NCBI GenBank assembly: GCA_947561715.1
Contig: OX387201.1
Span: 22,210,001-22,274,000 of the forward strand
Origin: Ascidia mentula
Taxonomy: Eukaryota; Chordata; Ascidiacea; Phlebobranchia; Ascidiidae
Reading direction: 5' to 3'
DNA: 64,000 nucleotides
Within the stretch, counting starts at the first letter, position 1. The number at the start of each line of letters is the position of its first letter. Made by a program: the position numbers and the translations under genes. The notes beneath the pieces are model-generated. The model was not told the DNA's origin, searched no databases, and saw nothing but the letters and a program-made list of their open reading frames with translations. Shown here piece by piece: positions 10,914 to 22,380 of this stretch.

Positions 10914-13900
10914 CTAATAACAATTACTAGTTTGTATTAGAAACAGTGATGACAGGTGGATGAAATGAATTCTGCATCCACCACACAGCACAAGCAATGG
11001 ACTGGGGAAGGAGGCACTGTCCCAAGACATTTGTTATATTTCATTTCTTACCCAATATGCGGTTCCGAGTATCGATTGTTACGTAACAATACTTGTTCGC
11101 GTTGAATTTGAGGGTAGGACGGTTTCAAAGGAAAGTTGTACGTCGGCCGGGTCGGTATTCTGACGTAACAATGCGCATTTTATTTTACAACAAACAGTTG
11201 GTTGAAAGTAGACCCAAATTGTACTCACCCTGCGGCTTGGGATATTTCAAAAGTTCTCTCCTCGACAAGTTTTGGGTTAGATACAGGTGACGTCATAAAC
11301 GTTTGATTATCTGTTAAACAAAAGGCCGCGTTTGATTGACGCTGTGTAATTTACCATAAAATTGTTAGGTGTGGGAATCCACAGAAATGTTAGGTGAAAC
11401 CCACCTTGCCTTGCAACACAGAAATGTTAGGTGAAACCTACCTTGCCTTGCAACACAGAAATGTTAGGTGAAACCCACCTTGCCTTGCAACACAGAAATG
11501 TTAGGCGAAACCTACCTTGCCTTGCAACACAGAAATGTTAGGTGAAACCCACCTTGCCTTGCAACACAGAAATGTTAGGTGAAACCTACCTTGCCTTGCA
11601 ACACAGAAATGTTAGGTGAAACCTACCTTGCCTTGCAACACAGAAATGTTAGGTGAAACCTACCTTGCCTTGCAACACAGAAATGTTAGGTGAAACCTAC
11701 CTTGCCTTGCAACACAGAAATGTTAGGTGAAACCTACATTGCCTTGCAACACAGAAATGTTAGGTGAAACCTACCTTGCCTTGCAACACAGAAATGTTAG
11801 GTGAAACCTACCTTGCCTTGCAACACAGAAATGTTAGGTGAAACCTACCTTGCCTTGCAACACAGAAATGTTAGGGGAAACCTACCTTGCCTTGCAACAC
11901 AGAAATGTTAGGTGAAACCTACCTTGCCTTGCAACACAGAAATGTTAGGTGAAACCTACCTTGCCTTGCAACACAGAAATGTTAGGTGAAACCTACCTTG
12001 CCTCGCAACACAGAAATGTTAGGTGAAACCTACCTTGCCTCGCAACACAGAAATGTTAGGTGCAACCTACCTTGCTAGCAACACAGAAATGTTAGGTGAA
12101 ACCTACCTTGCCTTGCAACACAGAAATGTTAGGTGAAACCTACCTTGCCTTGCAACACAGAAATGTTAGGTGAAACCTACCTTGCCTTGCAACACAGAAA
12201 TGTTAGGGGAAACCTACCTTGCCTTGCAACACAGAAATGTTAGGTGAAACCTACCTTGCCTCGCAACACAGAAATGTTAGGGGAACCTACCTTGCCTTGC
12301 AACACAGAAATGTTAGGGGAAACCTACCTTGCCTTGCAACACAGAAATGTTAGGTGAAACCTACCTTGCCTTGCAACACAGAAATGTTAGGGGAAACCTA
12401 CCTTGCCTTGCAACACAGAAATGTTAGGTGAAACCTACCTTGCCTCGCAACACAGAAATGTTAGGTGAAACCTACCTTGCCTTGCAACACAGAAATGTTA
12501 GGTGAAACCTACCTTGCCTTGCAACACAGAAATGTTAGGTGAAACCTACCTTGCCTTGCAACACAGAAATGTTAGGTGAAACCTACCTTGCCTTGCAACA
12601 CAGAAATGTTAGATGAAACCTACCTTGCCTTGCAACACAGAAATGTTAGGGGAAACCTACCTTGCCTTGCAACACAGAAATGTTAGGGGAAACCTACCTT
12701 GCCTTGCAACACAGAAATGTTAGATGAAACCTACCTTGCCTTGCAACACAGAAATGTTAGGGGAAACCTACCTTGCCTGGCAACACAGAAATGTTAGGGG
12801 AAACCTACCTTGCCTTGCAACACAGAAATGTTAGGGGAAACCTACCTTGCCTTGCAACACAGAAATGTTAGGTGAAACCTACCTTGCCTTGCAACACAGA
12901 AATGTTAGGGGAAACCTACCTTGCCTTGCAACACAGAAATGTTAGGTGAAACCTACCTTGCCTCGCAACACAGAAATGTTAGGTGAAACCTACCTTGCCT
13001 TGCAACACAGAAATGTTAGGTGAAACCTACCTTGCCTTGCAACACAGAAATGTTAGGTGAAACCTACCTTGCCTCGCAACACAGAAATGTTAGGTGAAAC
13101 CTACCTTGCCTTGCAACACAGAAATGTTAGGGGAAACCTACCTTGCCTTGCAACACAGAAATGTTAGGGGAAACCTACCTTGCCTTGCAACACAGAAATG
13201 TTAGGTGAAACCTACCTTGCCTTGCCACACAGAAATGTTAGGGGAAACCTACCTTGCCTTGCAACACAGAAAAACAAACCTTGCTGGTGCGGCGAAGATA
13301 TCCACGAAAATTGTTTATGACGTAACATAGGATTATTGTGATTTGTTGGTGACGTCACATAAGTGGTCGGATTGGTCGCTGAAATCGATTGGAATTGAGA
13401 ATCTGGGAAATAATTTGAAACAAACGTTTTGAATATTTTACAAATGAAATTGTGTTTACCTTGAGTGTTTGTGGTGGTTTGATGCAGGGATGGATTGTTA
13501 ACATAGGTTTTTTGACCTCTTAACATTTGGCTGGAAAAACTTGGTTGGATTTTTTGCATGGGCTGCCAGAATTAACGTTAATACTTTTAAAATAAGATGG
13601 AAATATTAGTGAAGGAGTTGAAACAATTACTTGGAATTCTTGTGTGTTTGAATTATTCATTTTTCCATTCACTGTTTGGTCGACAGTTAAAATTCGTGAA
13701 CGACTTCCATCCCTTGCTAAATTTTCTTGTCGATCTGCACTGGTGCGGATTATGCTTTTACTTCTTTGCTTTTTAAAAGTTTTTTCCTTTCCCATTGATC
13801 CTCGACTGTAGCGCCGCCCTAATTCTTCCTTCTTTTTGCTTCTCTCGCGTACGATTCTAGAACATTGTTAATTTTCGGCATTTGAAAAAAAATTTTAACC

Positions 13901-16900
13901 AAACTAATTTGTTACTTTGATTGTTTGCGTTCCTGCTCCGTCTCCTTTAAATTGATCTGCTCCATTTCTGCATCCTGATTGGTTGTTGGAATGGGTTGGG
14001 GGGGCTGTGGAAATAAATTCTGGAAATGTGAAAAGTTACGGATGTTAATTTCCACAATGTTTGTGAAGGTTTTAATGTTTGTGATTTTCGAATATTCAGA
14101 CTGGAAATTATACACGGGAATTATGACATTGACATCAGTGACATCAGTGACATCACTTTTGTTCCAGATCACGTGTTTATATTCGTTAAAATAAAAACGT
14201 CACTGGGCTTAATTGAAGCCAGTGTTCACATAATATGATACGTCATGTTGTATCACGGGTATTAGTCTGATATACAATGTGGAAAACACTCATTTATCAC
14301 AAGACACTTAATTACACAACCTGTTCCTGGGCTAAACGAAACAAACCTGTTCCTGTATTGGTTCTGTAAAAATATTATTGTGGGGAATCACGTGACCGTT
14401 TGGGAGTGGAACCACTGAGTTGCTAGGCAACGTCGAATTTCGGTGGCGAGTAATTTTCTTCAGTTTATGGAAGTTACTTTGAAGTTCATGGCGAGTTCGA
14501 ACGTTTAACTGGAACGAAAATAATATGACGTCATCAATGTTTATGGCGGTGTTGCGTAGGATGTCATTTACCGCTTCCTGGGCCAAACGTAGGTGTCTTA
14601 TTTTTGATGCAATGACGCAAAACGCAATGATGACGCATATAAACACGACACTTGGTGGCGCGATTGACGTCATTAAAGATTTTAATTCTTCAAATTCTGC
14701 TTCGCTCGAATCGTTGCAGAACCTTGTACAAAAAATTATTCTTGAGCAACATCTCAGTAAAACGTATCGATGACGTCATCATAATCTCTTTCTACCTTCC
14801 TTGAAATCCTCCGAGGCATTTACATGTGAAGTCAGCAATCAAATCAACACAAGTGCCTCCATTTAAACATTCTATGTCATCACAATCATCTGTGTTGACG
14901 TCACAAATACCACCTTCAAAACCGTCGAGGCAATCACACGAGAATGTTCCCTGAAAATAATGTTTATTTGAAGCAAGGGTGGAAATATTTCCAAACCGGG
15001 TCACCTTTTCCTCAACACAAATTCCACCATTTCGACAAGAATCAGATTTGCAAAGTATTATTTTATCCTCGCAGCTGTAACCTTCATATCCTGATGGACA
15101 GGAACACCTTAGCAAGATTGGTTGAAACCGTTGAATAATACGCGATCACTCAACCATGAAATTACCTGAAAGAATTTACAAGGTCTGTGCAGCTTGCGTT
15201 ATTTTCACACGGGTTCGAGTCACATTCGTTGTTATCTTCCTGGCATCGCCAACCTATTGTGACGTCATACATGCATAAACACCGAAATCGCGAAATCGAG
15301 AATACGAATATTACCCGAGTAACCTGGCTGACAGAGACACGAAAAGTTTCCCATTCCATCGAAACAATGGCCATTGTTTAAACAAGGGGCGCTCGAACAC
15401 TCGTTCACGTTAACCTCACAACGATTGCCGTCGAATCCCTGCTTACAACCGCATGAGTAGCTGCGAAATTGACTATAATTAAAAAACTTTCAACAAATAT
15501 TACGTCACGACCTATTGACGTCATCTGTGCAACTTCCACCATTGAGACATGGATAACTTGCGCATTCATCCGTGTCCTCTTCACACCGGTTGCCGTGGTA
15601 ACCTGCCGCGCATGCGCAGTGAAACGAGTTTCTGCCTTCTACGCACGTTCCTTGATTCAGGCAAGGTGAACTCCCGCATATGGAAAAGCCACTCTATTAA
15701 AATGGATTTTTATGTAAAATTTCTTTTTGTTTTCACCAAGAAAAGCTTTAAACTAAAAACTTGATGTGTTTTGGCTAAACATAATAGATCGAAGGTCAAT
15801 GCTATACTCTTCATGCAATCAGCAAGAAAACAAGTTGTACATTAAATCAAGCCCCCAACACATGCTGTTATCGCAAATGTTAATGCATGAAGACCGGTGT
15901 ATAAAGCGTTAGTCTTACATCACACGTGGGTCCAGTGTAGCCAACCAAACATTCACATTTAAACGAATCTCCGACTTCCTCGCAATTTCCTCCGTTCTTG
16001 CAGGGACCACTGGTCAACATATGACGTCAGAATTAATTATTTGTTGCGTCATTATGACGATTGTGACATGACACATTGGAATTGTATTATACGTCATCAA
16101 CATTACCTGTCGCAAACTTTTACTTCAACTTCGCAACTTCTTCCTCTAAACCTCTTTGTACACTCGCATTCATACGAACCTCTAACATTTCTACACGAAC
16201 CGTTATGAAGACAGGGGTTGGAGGAACATGCCTTGTGTTCGATTTCACAAAATTTTCCCGAAAATCCAGGTTCACAAACACAGTTGAAACTTCCTGGGTT
16301 GTCTCTGATCGAATTGAGTCAATTTCAAGTGGGGGTTTCTGCCACTTATATAATGACTGCACAACTAAATTATATTTTAAACCAAGATGAGTTCATCACA
16401 AAACTTTCAAACAAGACGCAAAAAACTTTAGCGGACCTCCCCCCACGTTTCAATGTCCACCTTCTATTCAAGACTTCAATGATGGTAAAAAAATGTTCGT
16501 CAAATGTTTATTTAATCTACCAAAGTTCAATGTGTCTGACTTACATGCAACTTCCACCGTGCCTACAGGGGTTATTCTCACACTCATTGATGTTGACTTC
16601 GCAGTTTTTCCCAGTGAACCCTTTTGTACAAGAACATCTACGCATAGAAATCGTCAATAATAATGGACGGTGGTCGTTAAAACGTACACAGTTACTTGTA
16701 TTTTGCTTCTTCAGGTTGTGAACATGTTCCCTGGTTAAAACAAGGAAAACTCATGCACTCGTTGACGTCACTCTCACACGTGACTCCTTCCCAACCCGAC
16801 CTTTGACGTCATCAAAACGATTATCGACTTTATATGGATATAATGTCTACTTACCGACACAAACACACAAAACCATTAACTTTGTCGTCACAGAGACCAT

Positions 16901-18303
16901 TATGACGACACGGAGAACTGGAACATTCGTCATAATTATCCTCGCAGTTCAAACCGACGAATCCGGGCGGACAAACACACGAGTATCTGATGAAATGGAA
17001 ACTTAACTCGCAACCTTGTAACTCACATAGAAATCTTACCGGTCCACGTGGTCAACGCACCGCCCATCATTTCTACACGGACTCGACCCACATTCGTTAA
17101 TATCTACGTCACAATGGGTCCCCGAATATCCTGGCATGCAATTACATCTATATTGGTTGACGTCATCAACGCACGATGCTCCATTCAAACACGGGTGTGA
17201 ATTGCATTCGTCAATATCTGAACAAACACGCCAACAAAATCGATGAAACACGTCACACTAGTGATTGTGACGTCATACTTATATCACAAGTTGTCCCTGT
17301 AAATCCTTCTGAGCATTGGCAGGAAAATAAACCGACATTTGGTGTGACGCAACTCCCCCCGTTCACGCATGGATTGCTTGCGCATTCATCCGTGTCCGCC
17401 CTACGAAGAGGAAATAAATTACATGACGACGCTGGGATTCGAACCCGCGTTATTCTGTTTACAAATCTTGATTCAGATTTACTACTGGCGTTTGCTAGAA
17501 GTGCAAAAGTGCCACGGACCACTGTGGATTCCTTGTGAATGTACTTTTGCAACTTACTGGCATCTGTGCCCACTGAATCCATCCTCGCATTCACAGTGAT
17601 AACCACCAACCAAATCCACACATATACCGTTATTTTCACATGGATTGGACCAGCACTCATCCACATTATGTTCACATTCTTTGCCCGCGAAACCTTTGTT
17701 ACATGAACACCTGTGAAATACTTGATAAATTCCATCGAACAATTTGTCCAGTTCACAAACCTGAAGTCGGTTCCGATCGTTCTACAACTTCCTCCATGTA
17801 GGCATGGTGACGTCATACAGGGGTCTTCTACGTCACAATTCGATCCAACCCAACCTTTGTCACAATCGCAAGCGTACCTTTAAGGTGGACACGCGACAAA
17901 GAATAATTTAAAATCTGTGGAATCGGCATAACATATTTCGATAACTTTACTTTGTATTACTCCAAGGTCATACAAAGTAAAGACAATAACAAGGTCATTC
18001 ACCCATTCTCATTTTGTCGACAGTTTCCATTTTCACATGGATTCGCCGAACACGGGTCTGATCCACTCTGAAAAGTTTTTGAAGGTTAAACCTGAAGTTT
18101 TCCAACTATTTCGTGTGTGCTCTCACCCCCTCCAATGATCTTCGATTTCGTTTCGAATTCACAAGTGACGTCATCATTTTGTTAAACCCCCCTGCAAATG
18201 ACGTCATTGTGTAAATAAAAATGAACGACATGACGGTGATGGTAGCGCAGAGCAAAAGTGGATTAATGACGTAACGTTGCCATTTCGCTCCTGACGTCAT
18301 CAT
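10914..18303 (-). CDS. Multi-EGF transmembrane protein with long cytoplasmic tail (24 exons)
   Basis: Exons from the start: 18303-18127, 18067-18003, 17877-17761, 17710-17558, 17400-17279, 17217-17040, 16986-16855, 16800-16696, 16637-16545, 16304-16107, 16009-15919, 15693-15512, 15460-15315, 15253-15166, 15107-15005, 14950-14796, 14722-14347, 14019-13916, 13856-13631, 13562-13460, 13402-13280, 11310-11229, 11159-11052, 11016-10914; 1109 residues, no internal stop. Residues about 10-35 are hydrophobic, followed by a basic furin-like site ([10 protein letters not shown]). Seventeen EGF modules follow, many with a D-x-D/N-E-C start typical of calcium binding ([20 protein letters not shown]). The last ends GGFQGRFC. 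A second membrane segment ([17 protein letters not shown], about 722-742) precedes a tail of about 365 residues, basic then Asn/Ser/Thr/Pro-rich. No ankyrin, DSL, or laminin-G module was seen, so this is not Notch, Delta or a typical Crumbs. The tail matches nothing I know. The final exon is the least certain; 13916|13856 uses a weak donor (GTAACA). Confidence 0.85.
11381..13270. repeat. 37-bp minisatellite, about 51 tandem units
   Basis: The unit begins ACAGAAATGTTAGGTGAAAC and ends TACCTTGCCTTGCAAC. Units are nearly identical; the main variants are GGTGAAAC versus GGGGAAAC, CTTGC versus CTCGC, and CCCACC versus CCTACC. The GGGG form first appears near 11870 and clusters at about 12640-12850, so variants are spread by local duplication. 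Two units carry small deletions (near 12075 and 12285). The array fills the intron between EGF-protein exons 13402-13280 and 11310-11229 and starts about 10 bp after the donor of the first of these. 37 is not a multiple of three, so it is not coding. Confidence 0.97.
17401..17530 (-). repeat. tRNA-derived SINE-like sequence in an EGF-gene intron
   Basis: On the minus strand an A-box-like GTGGTCCGTGGCACT is followed, some 75 bases later, by GCGGGTTCGAATCCCAGC, a near-perfect T-arm/B-box. The part between cannot fold as an ordinary tRNA anticodon arm that I can recognise, so a tRNA-derived repeat is more likely than a functional tRNA. It occupies most of the intron between exons 17710-17558 and 17400-17279. 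Confidence 0.5.
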
Positions 18304-20352
18304 GGCTGAGCGGCGTGTGTGTGTGGAGGGTGGGGGGGGATTGACTCGGGTTAAACCACTTGTACGTGGAGTGTTATCTCCTGGTGGACGCGGTCATTTC
18401 GATCGATCGTTGTCATGGTTACAAAGTGATTCTACAAATCTCGACGCGTGCCACACAAGTGGATGAGCGGAAAGAATGTTTCGAGTTTGCAGATTTCTGT
18501 TGCTATTGGTTACGTTGTTTAGATGATTCAAACAAATAGAATTATCGAATGTGCAAACGTTGATCGGACAATTCACAAATATCAGCAATAAAATAAGTTT
18601 AAACAAACTTTCTTATTCCTTAGCTGGAAATCCAACGAATAAAACTTATATCTCCTTCGAACAAATAACAAAAAAGGTTTTCCTGCTCCTCGTCCTCCGA
18701 AACTCCTCTGTTCTCCACGATTTGTTTTAAAATCGAAGCAAAAACTATCGGACGACTTAAAGTTTTGAGGTTGAACATAAAAATTAAACCTGAGCTCTGT
18801 TCCCAACTGCGCTTATCGCGTTAATTCGTTCGAGCGCTCTGACTTCGCCACTTTGTCGAATTAAGACAAAAGCCGCGAGAGTTCGCTTGAGGGTCCTCAC
18901 CCCCCACTCTCCCACCAGTCACACCATTATGACGTCATAAAGCCGTAAAGGATTCCAACGCGATTTTAATTGTTTCAAGTTGCTTGGGTGGCATCAGTGC
19001 CATTTGTTTCATAGCGAAATAATTTCTGTGGAAACAAAATTAACAAATTTCAGCATGTGAAAAGGAAATGAAAATAAATGATAATTTCTACCGAATTTTT
19101 TATATCTTTCAGATTCAAACGAACCCCCGTCAGTTTTGCATTGATCTTGGTCAGATTATTACTGAATAATCTCTCCTGTTGTGGCGTATGACGTCACACA
19201 GTCAGACCCTAAATGACCTCTTTTACCACATAAGCGGCAGATAATCCTTTAATCACCCTTTTCCGTTATTAGCCTTCCTCAAATTACCGATAATTTTAAA
19301 CTGAATGTGAAATTCTAGAACGTTTGTTTGTCGAGGAGCGGATCGATAAACAAATTAATGAATCGCTCATTTAGTTCGAATGGGTTTATTAGAAATGGTT
19401 TAGCGGCAGGGCGGTCACTTTTCCCTGCTGTGATTGATTTCAGTGAGCAGGGCAGGATGGCTTTCTCAAATGTTCACAAGTTGTAACGTGTTTGCAGAAA
19501 TATTGGACAGGTTGTGTGTTCTTGTTGTGTTTTCATGCATTTCAATGTTTACGGCAGAACTTTGCATTCTTGAAGCAAAGTTGGCGCCTGTGAAATATTT
19601 AGGTGTTTGTGAAATCAATGAAGGTCGCATCAAAATGACCGACAAGTTCCAGTTTAAAACTTGATTGTGGCTTCTGCAGTTTAATGTTAGAATGGTTTCC
19701 ACGGGACAACATATGTCAGCTCCATAAGCTAAGGAATTATTGATCATGGATAAAGACGCGGCCCAGGTCCAATTGCTTTGTTCTTTCCAAGTTATTTATT
19801 TACATTTCCTCAGGTAGGTCTGGTACAGATTCCAGTAACTAAATAATTGCAAAGCAGCAATTTCAACTTTCGGGAAAAAAGTCAGCGGGAATATGAGTCG
19901 ATATTCCAGGGCAATTTGTTGTCGTTTCCCGAGATTTTTGATCAATGTAAAACCCCACAAAGAATTGAAAAAGATTTTAGAAAGATTGAGAAAATACTCG
20001 GAAATCATTTCCATGATTAAAGTTGGAATGAAATGAGGTCAGTTTGCGTTGGTGGGGAGAAATGTTCCCTCGGTCGATATTCGGCCGAAACTTGAATGAA
20101 ATTTCACTTCCAGTTTAGTGTAAACAGGGAATTTCCCCCATGTAGCTGACGTATCACCAGATTTGTAGATGAGCTAGTAGGAAAACTTGTGTGTGGTTTT
20201 AGCTTGAAAGTCTCATAAGTGAAGAATGAACCAATGTGAAGGTATTCTCCGATTGTAGATTTTTGTGTTAACTCTAAAACAACATCAACTAGGTTTTCTA
20301 CGCCATTCAGAACGACTTTATTATCTTTGTTCTGGCGTTTAAGAAATAGATT
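18304..20352. other. Spacer between EGF-protein gene and kinase gene (divergent)
   Basis: The two genes point away from each other, so both promoters should lie here; no core element is identified with confidence. Four copies of TGACGTCA fall in or next to it (18292, 18929, 19189, 20353). The minus-strand frame 18606-18394 starts with a signal-peptide-like stretch (MFKLILLLIFVNCPINV) and could be an alternative first exon of the EGF protein, but no in-phase splice site was found. Confidence 0.5.
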
Positions 20353-22380
20353 ATGACGTCACAGTCACAGGAAAACGCGCATTGTTTCGGGAAAGTAAAA
20401 CATCTTGGATCTGGAAGGTTTGCTAAAGTTTCTTTGCTCGAGAAGAATGAAACGTCAACCTCGGTGACGTCACCAACATCGGTTAATACGGATTCTAACA
20501 AAGTTTACACGACGTCAGTGGGTGAGCGACATTCTTAACACATTCTGTATCAATCTGCTTGTTTTGACAACTTCGACTCTTACAGACTTGCCGGCCACCG
20601 GAAGCACGTGTAAATGTGATGACCTTGAACAACGTTACGTCGCCCTGAAGCGAATTAGTCGTCGTTACCAATCAAAACGCGGGTTTCAACGAGAGATCCA
20701 ATCACAGGCCGCCACGTCTGATCATCCATGCGTGACCAAACTCATGACTGCATTTGTTTACCAAACAGAAACAGAATTTGGTTTAGGACTAGAATATTCG
20801 CCCTGTGGTAACCTTACAACGTACGTCACACCTGGAGTGGGGTTACCCGAAGTCATCGTGAAATCGTGCGTCGTACAGGTAACATTTGATGTAATTTGCC
20901 TGTAAATACAGTTTAACTTATGTTAGGGGAAGCGGAAAATTAAACCATGCAGTATTTAAACGATTGGCTTTTTTCTGGTTCCTTCAAAACTGCTAGTTTT
21001 GGCGCTTTTTGTCGTGTTGTTTGGCTCTAAACAAAAAAAATATTCTGGCACCCCTGTATTGAGGATGTTTGGTTGAGGGTTGAACCAACATTAATATTAG
21101 CTTGTCCTACTTTGAAAGAAAATCGGTTTCAAGCTCTGAAAAATACGAATTCGCTGCCAATTTTATCAGTTAGATTAATCACGTGATTCAAATGAGCCAA
21201 TTATATTGATTTGTTTTGCAGTGAGTCAGCATACGATCGATTGCTTAATTAGGTTCTGGCGTAAAGTTAGTCAGCATTAAATACTGGTGCCAGTAATTAA
21301 AATATTTAAATGTAATTAAAAACCTAATTAACGTAAATGTTAATGATCCTGTTCGTTAAAAACAAATCTACTTTTTAAATCATGACGAATTAAAACTTTT
21401 AAACCGAGTTACAATGACCTTCAAATGTCCTCAAACATACACGTGTTCCTGTTGCCTATGGTTACGTACAAAAATTCTATCAGAAGTTTCAGTGAGTTTC
21501 TCTTCTCCGCAGATATCCCATGCGCTGCAGTACATCCACAACAGAAACTTCGCCCACCTAGATTTAAAGCCCGAAAACATTTTAATCCATGACAGCGATT
21601 CTTTTCACGTCAAACTCTGCGACTTTGGTGGCGCAAGAGAGCTTGGAACCTCAGCCCCTCAAATCGATTCTGTTTTCTGTACCCCCTATTCACCACCGGA
21701 ATTGTTACGTCATAAAGTAACACATCGGCGTTGCCAGGAAACATCCGAGGTATAATTGTGTAGAAATTAATCGTCACGCATCAATTCCCACGCGACAAGT
21801 GATAATGACCTCAATCACCTCAAATTTATTGAAGGAAGAAGTTTGCGCCCTCTCGCACCACCCAGCGGACAGAAACAGACTGATGTGTCGCAAGCGTTTC
21901 GCAGGGAAATCCCCAACGGGCCATGAAGGTCACTCGTCGGTCAAAGCGCAACCCCGGGATTCCCCCGACAAACCTATGTTCATGGTCAAGGAAAGTTGTG
22001 ATGTTTGGTCACTAGGGGTGCTCGTCATGTTTCTTATATCGGGGGAAACCCCGTGGAGCAGACCTTGTTGGTCCGATCTCGGCTTTAAGGAATTTACTCT
22101 GTGGAGAAAAGGGGATTTTTCGATTATCCCCAGAATATTCGAGAAACACTTTACTGACTGGTCACGTGAGCTACTGGTTGGGGTCATGAACCCTAACCCG
22201 GGGTCAAGATGGGATTTTCAAGTGTTTCGCAGTCTTATGTGCAAAGATTGGAGGTTAATCCAGGTCAAGTGGACTTCAAACAATTTCCCGCTCTTTTGTA
22301 ATCCGCTAGATGTCGCTGATAGCAACAAATGTTCCAAATGTTTTTGTGTCGGATCAAAATGTCTTTGTAAGTTCATATGA
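20353..22380 (+). CDS. SBK-family-like serine/threonine protein kinase
   Basis: Exons 20353-20521, 20586-20878 and 21513-21749 join in phase; a last exon ends at 22380 but its acceptor (between about 21840 and 21991) is unresolved. Visible kinase motifs: glycine loop LGSGRFAKV (18-26), lysine in YVALKRI (about 78), catalytic loop HLDLKPENIL (about 169), CDFGG (about 191), PYSPPELL in place of APE, then DVWSLGVLVMFLISGETPW. The segment after PW, with DLGFKEFTLWRKG, resembles the SH3-binding-domain kinase (SBK) family, where D-x-F-x-E-F-x-x-W is usual. The HRD arginine is replaced by leucine (HLD), so activation-loop phosphorylation is probably not required. After 22366 a good donor (GTAAGT) exists, so the C-terminus could continue elsewhere. 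Family assignment is inferred from motif layout. Confidence 0.75.

Noticed and set aside
11381..13270. Resemblance to a CRISPR array (37-bp regularly spaced repeats)
   Set aside because: There are no unique spacers, units are head to tail, and the setting is an intron of an animal gene. It is a minisatellite.
17253..17816. Minus-strand frame of 187 codons over the EGF gene
   Set aside because: It reads through introns and out of frame through one EGF exon. Splicing three exons gives proper EGF modules instead.
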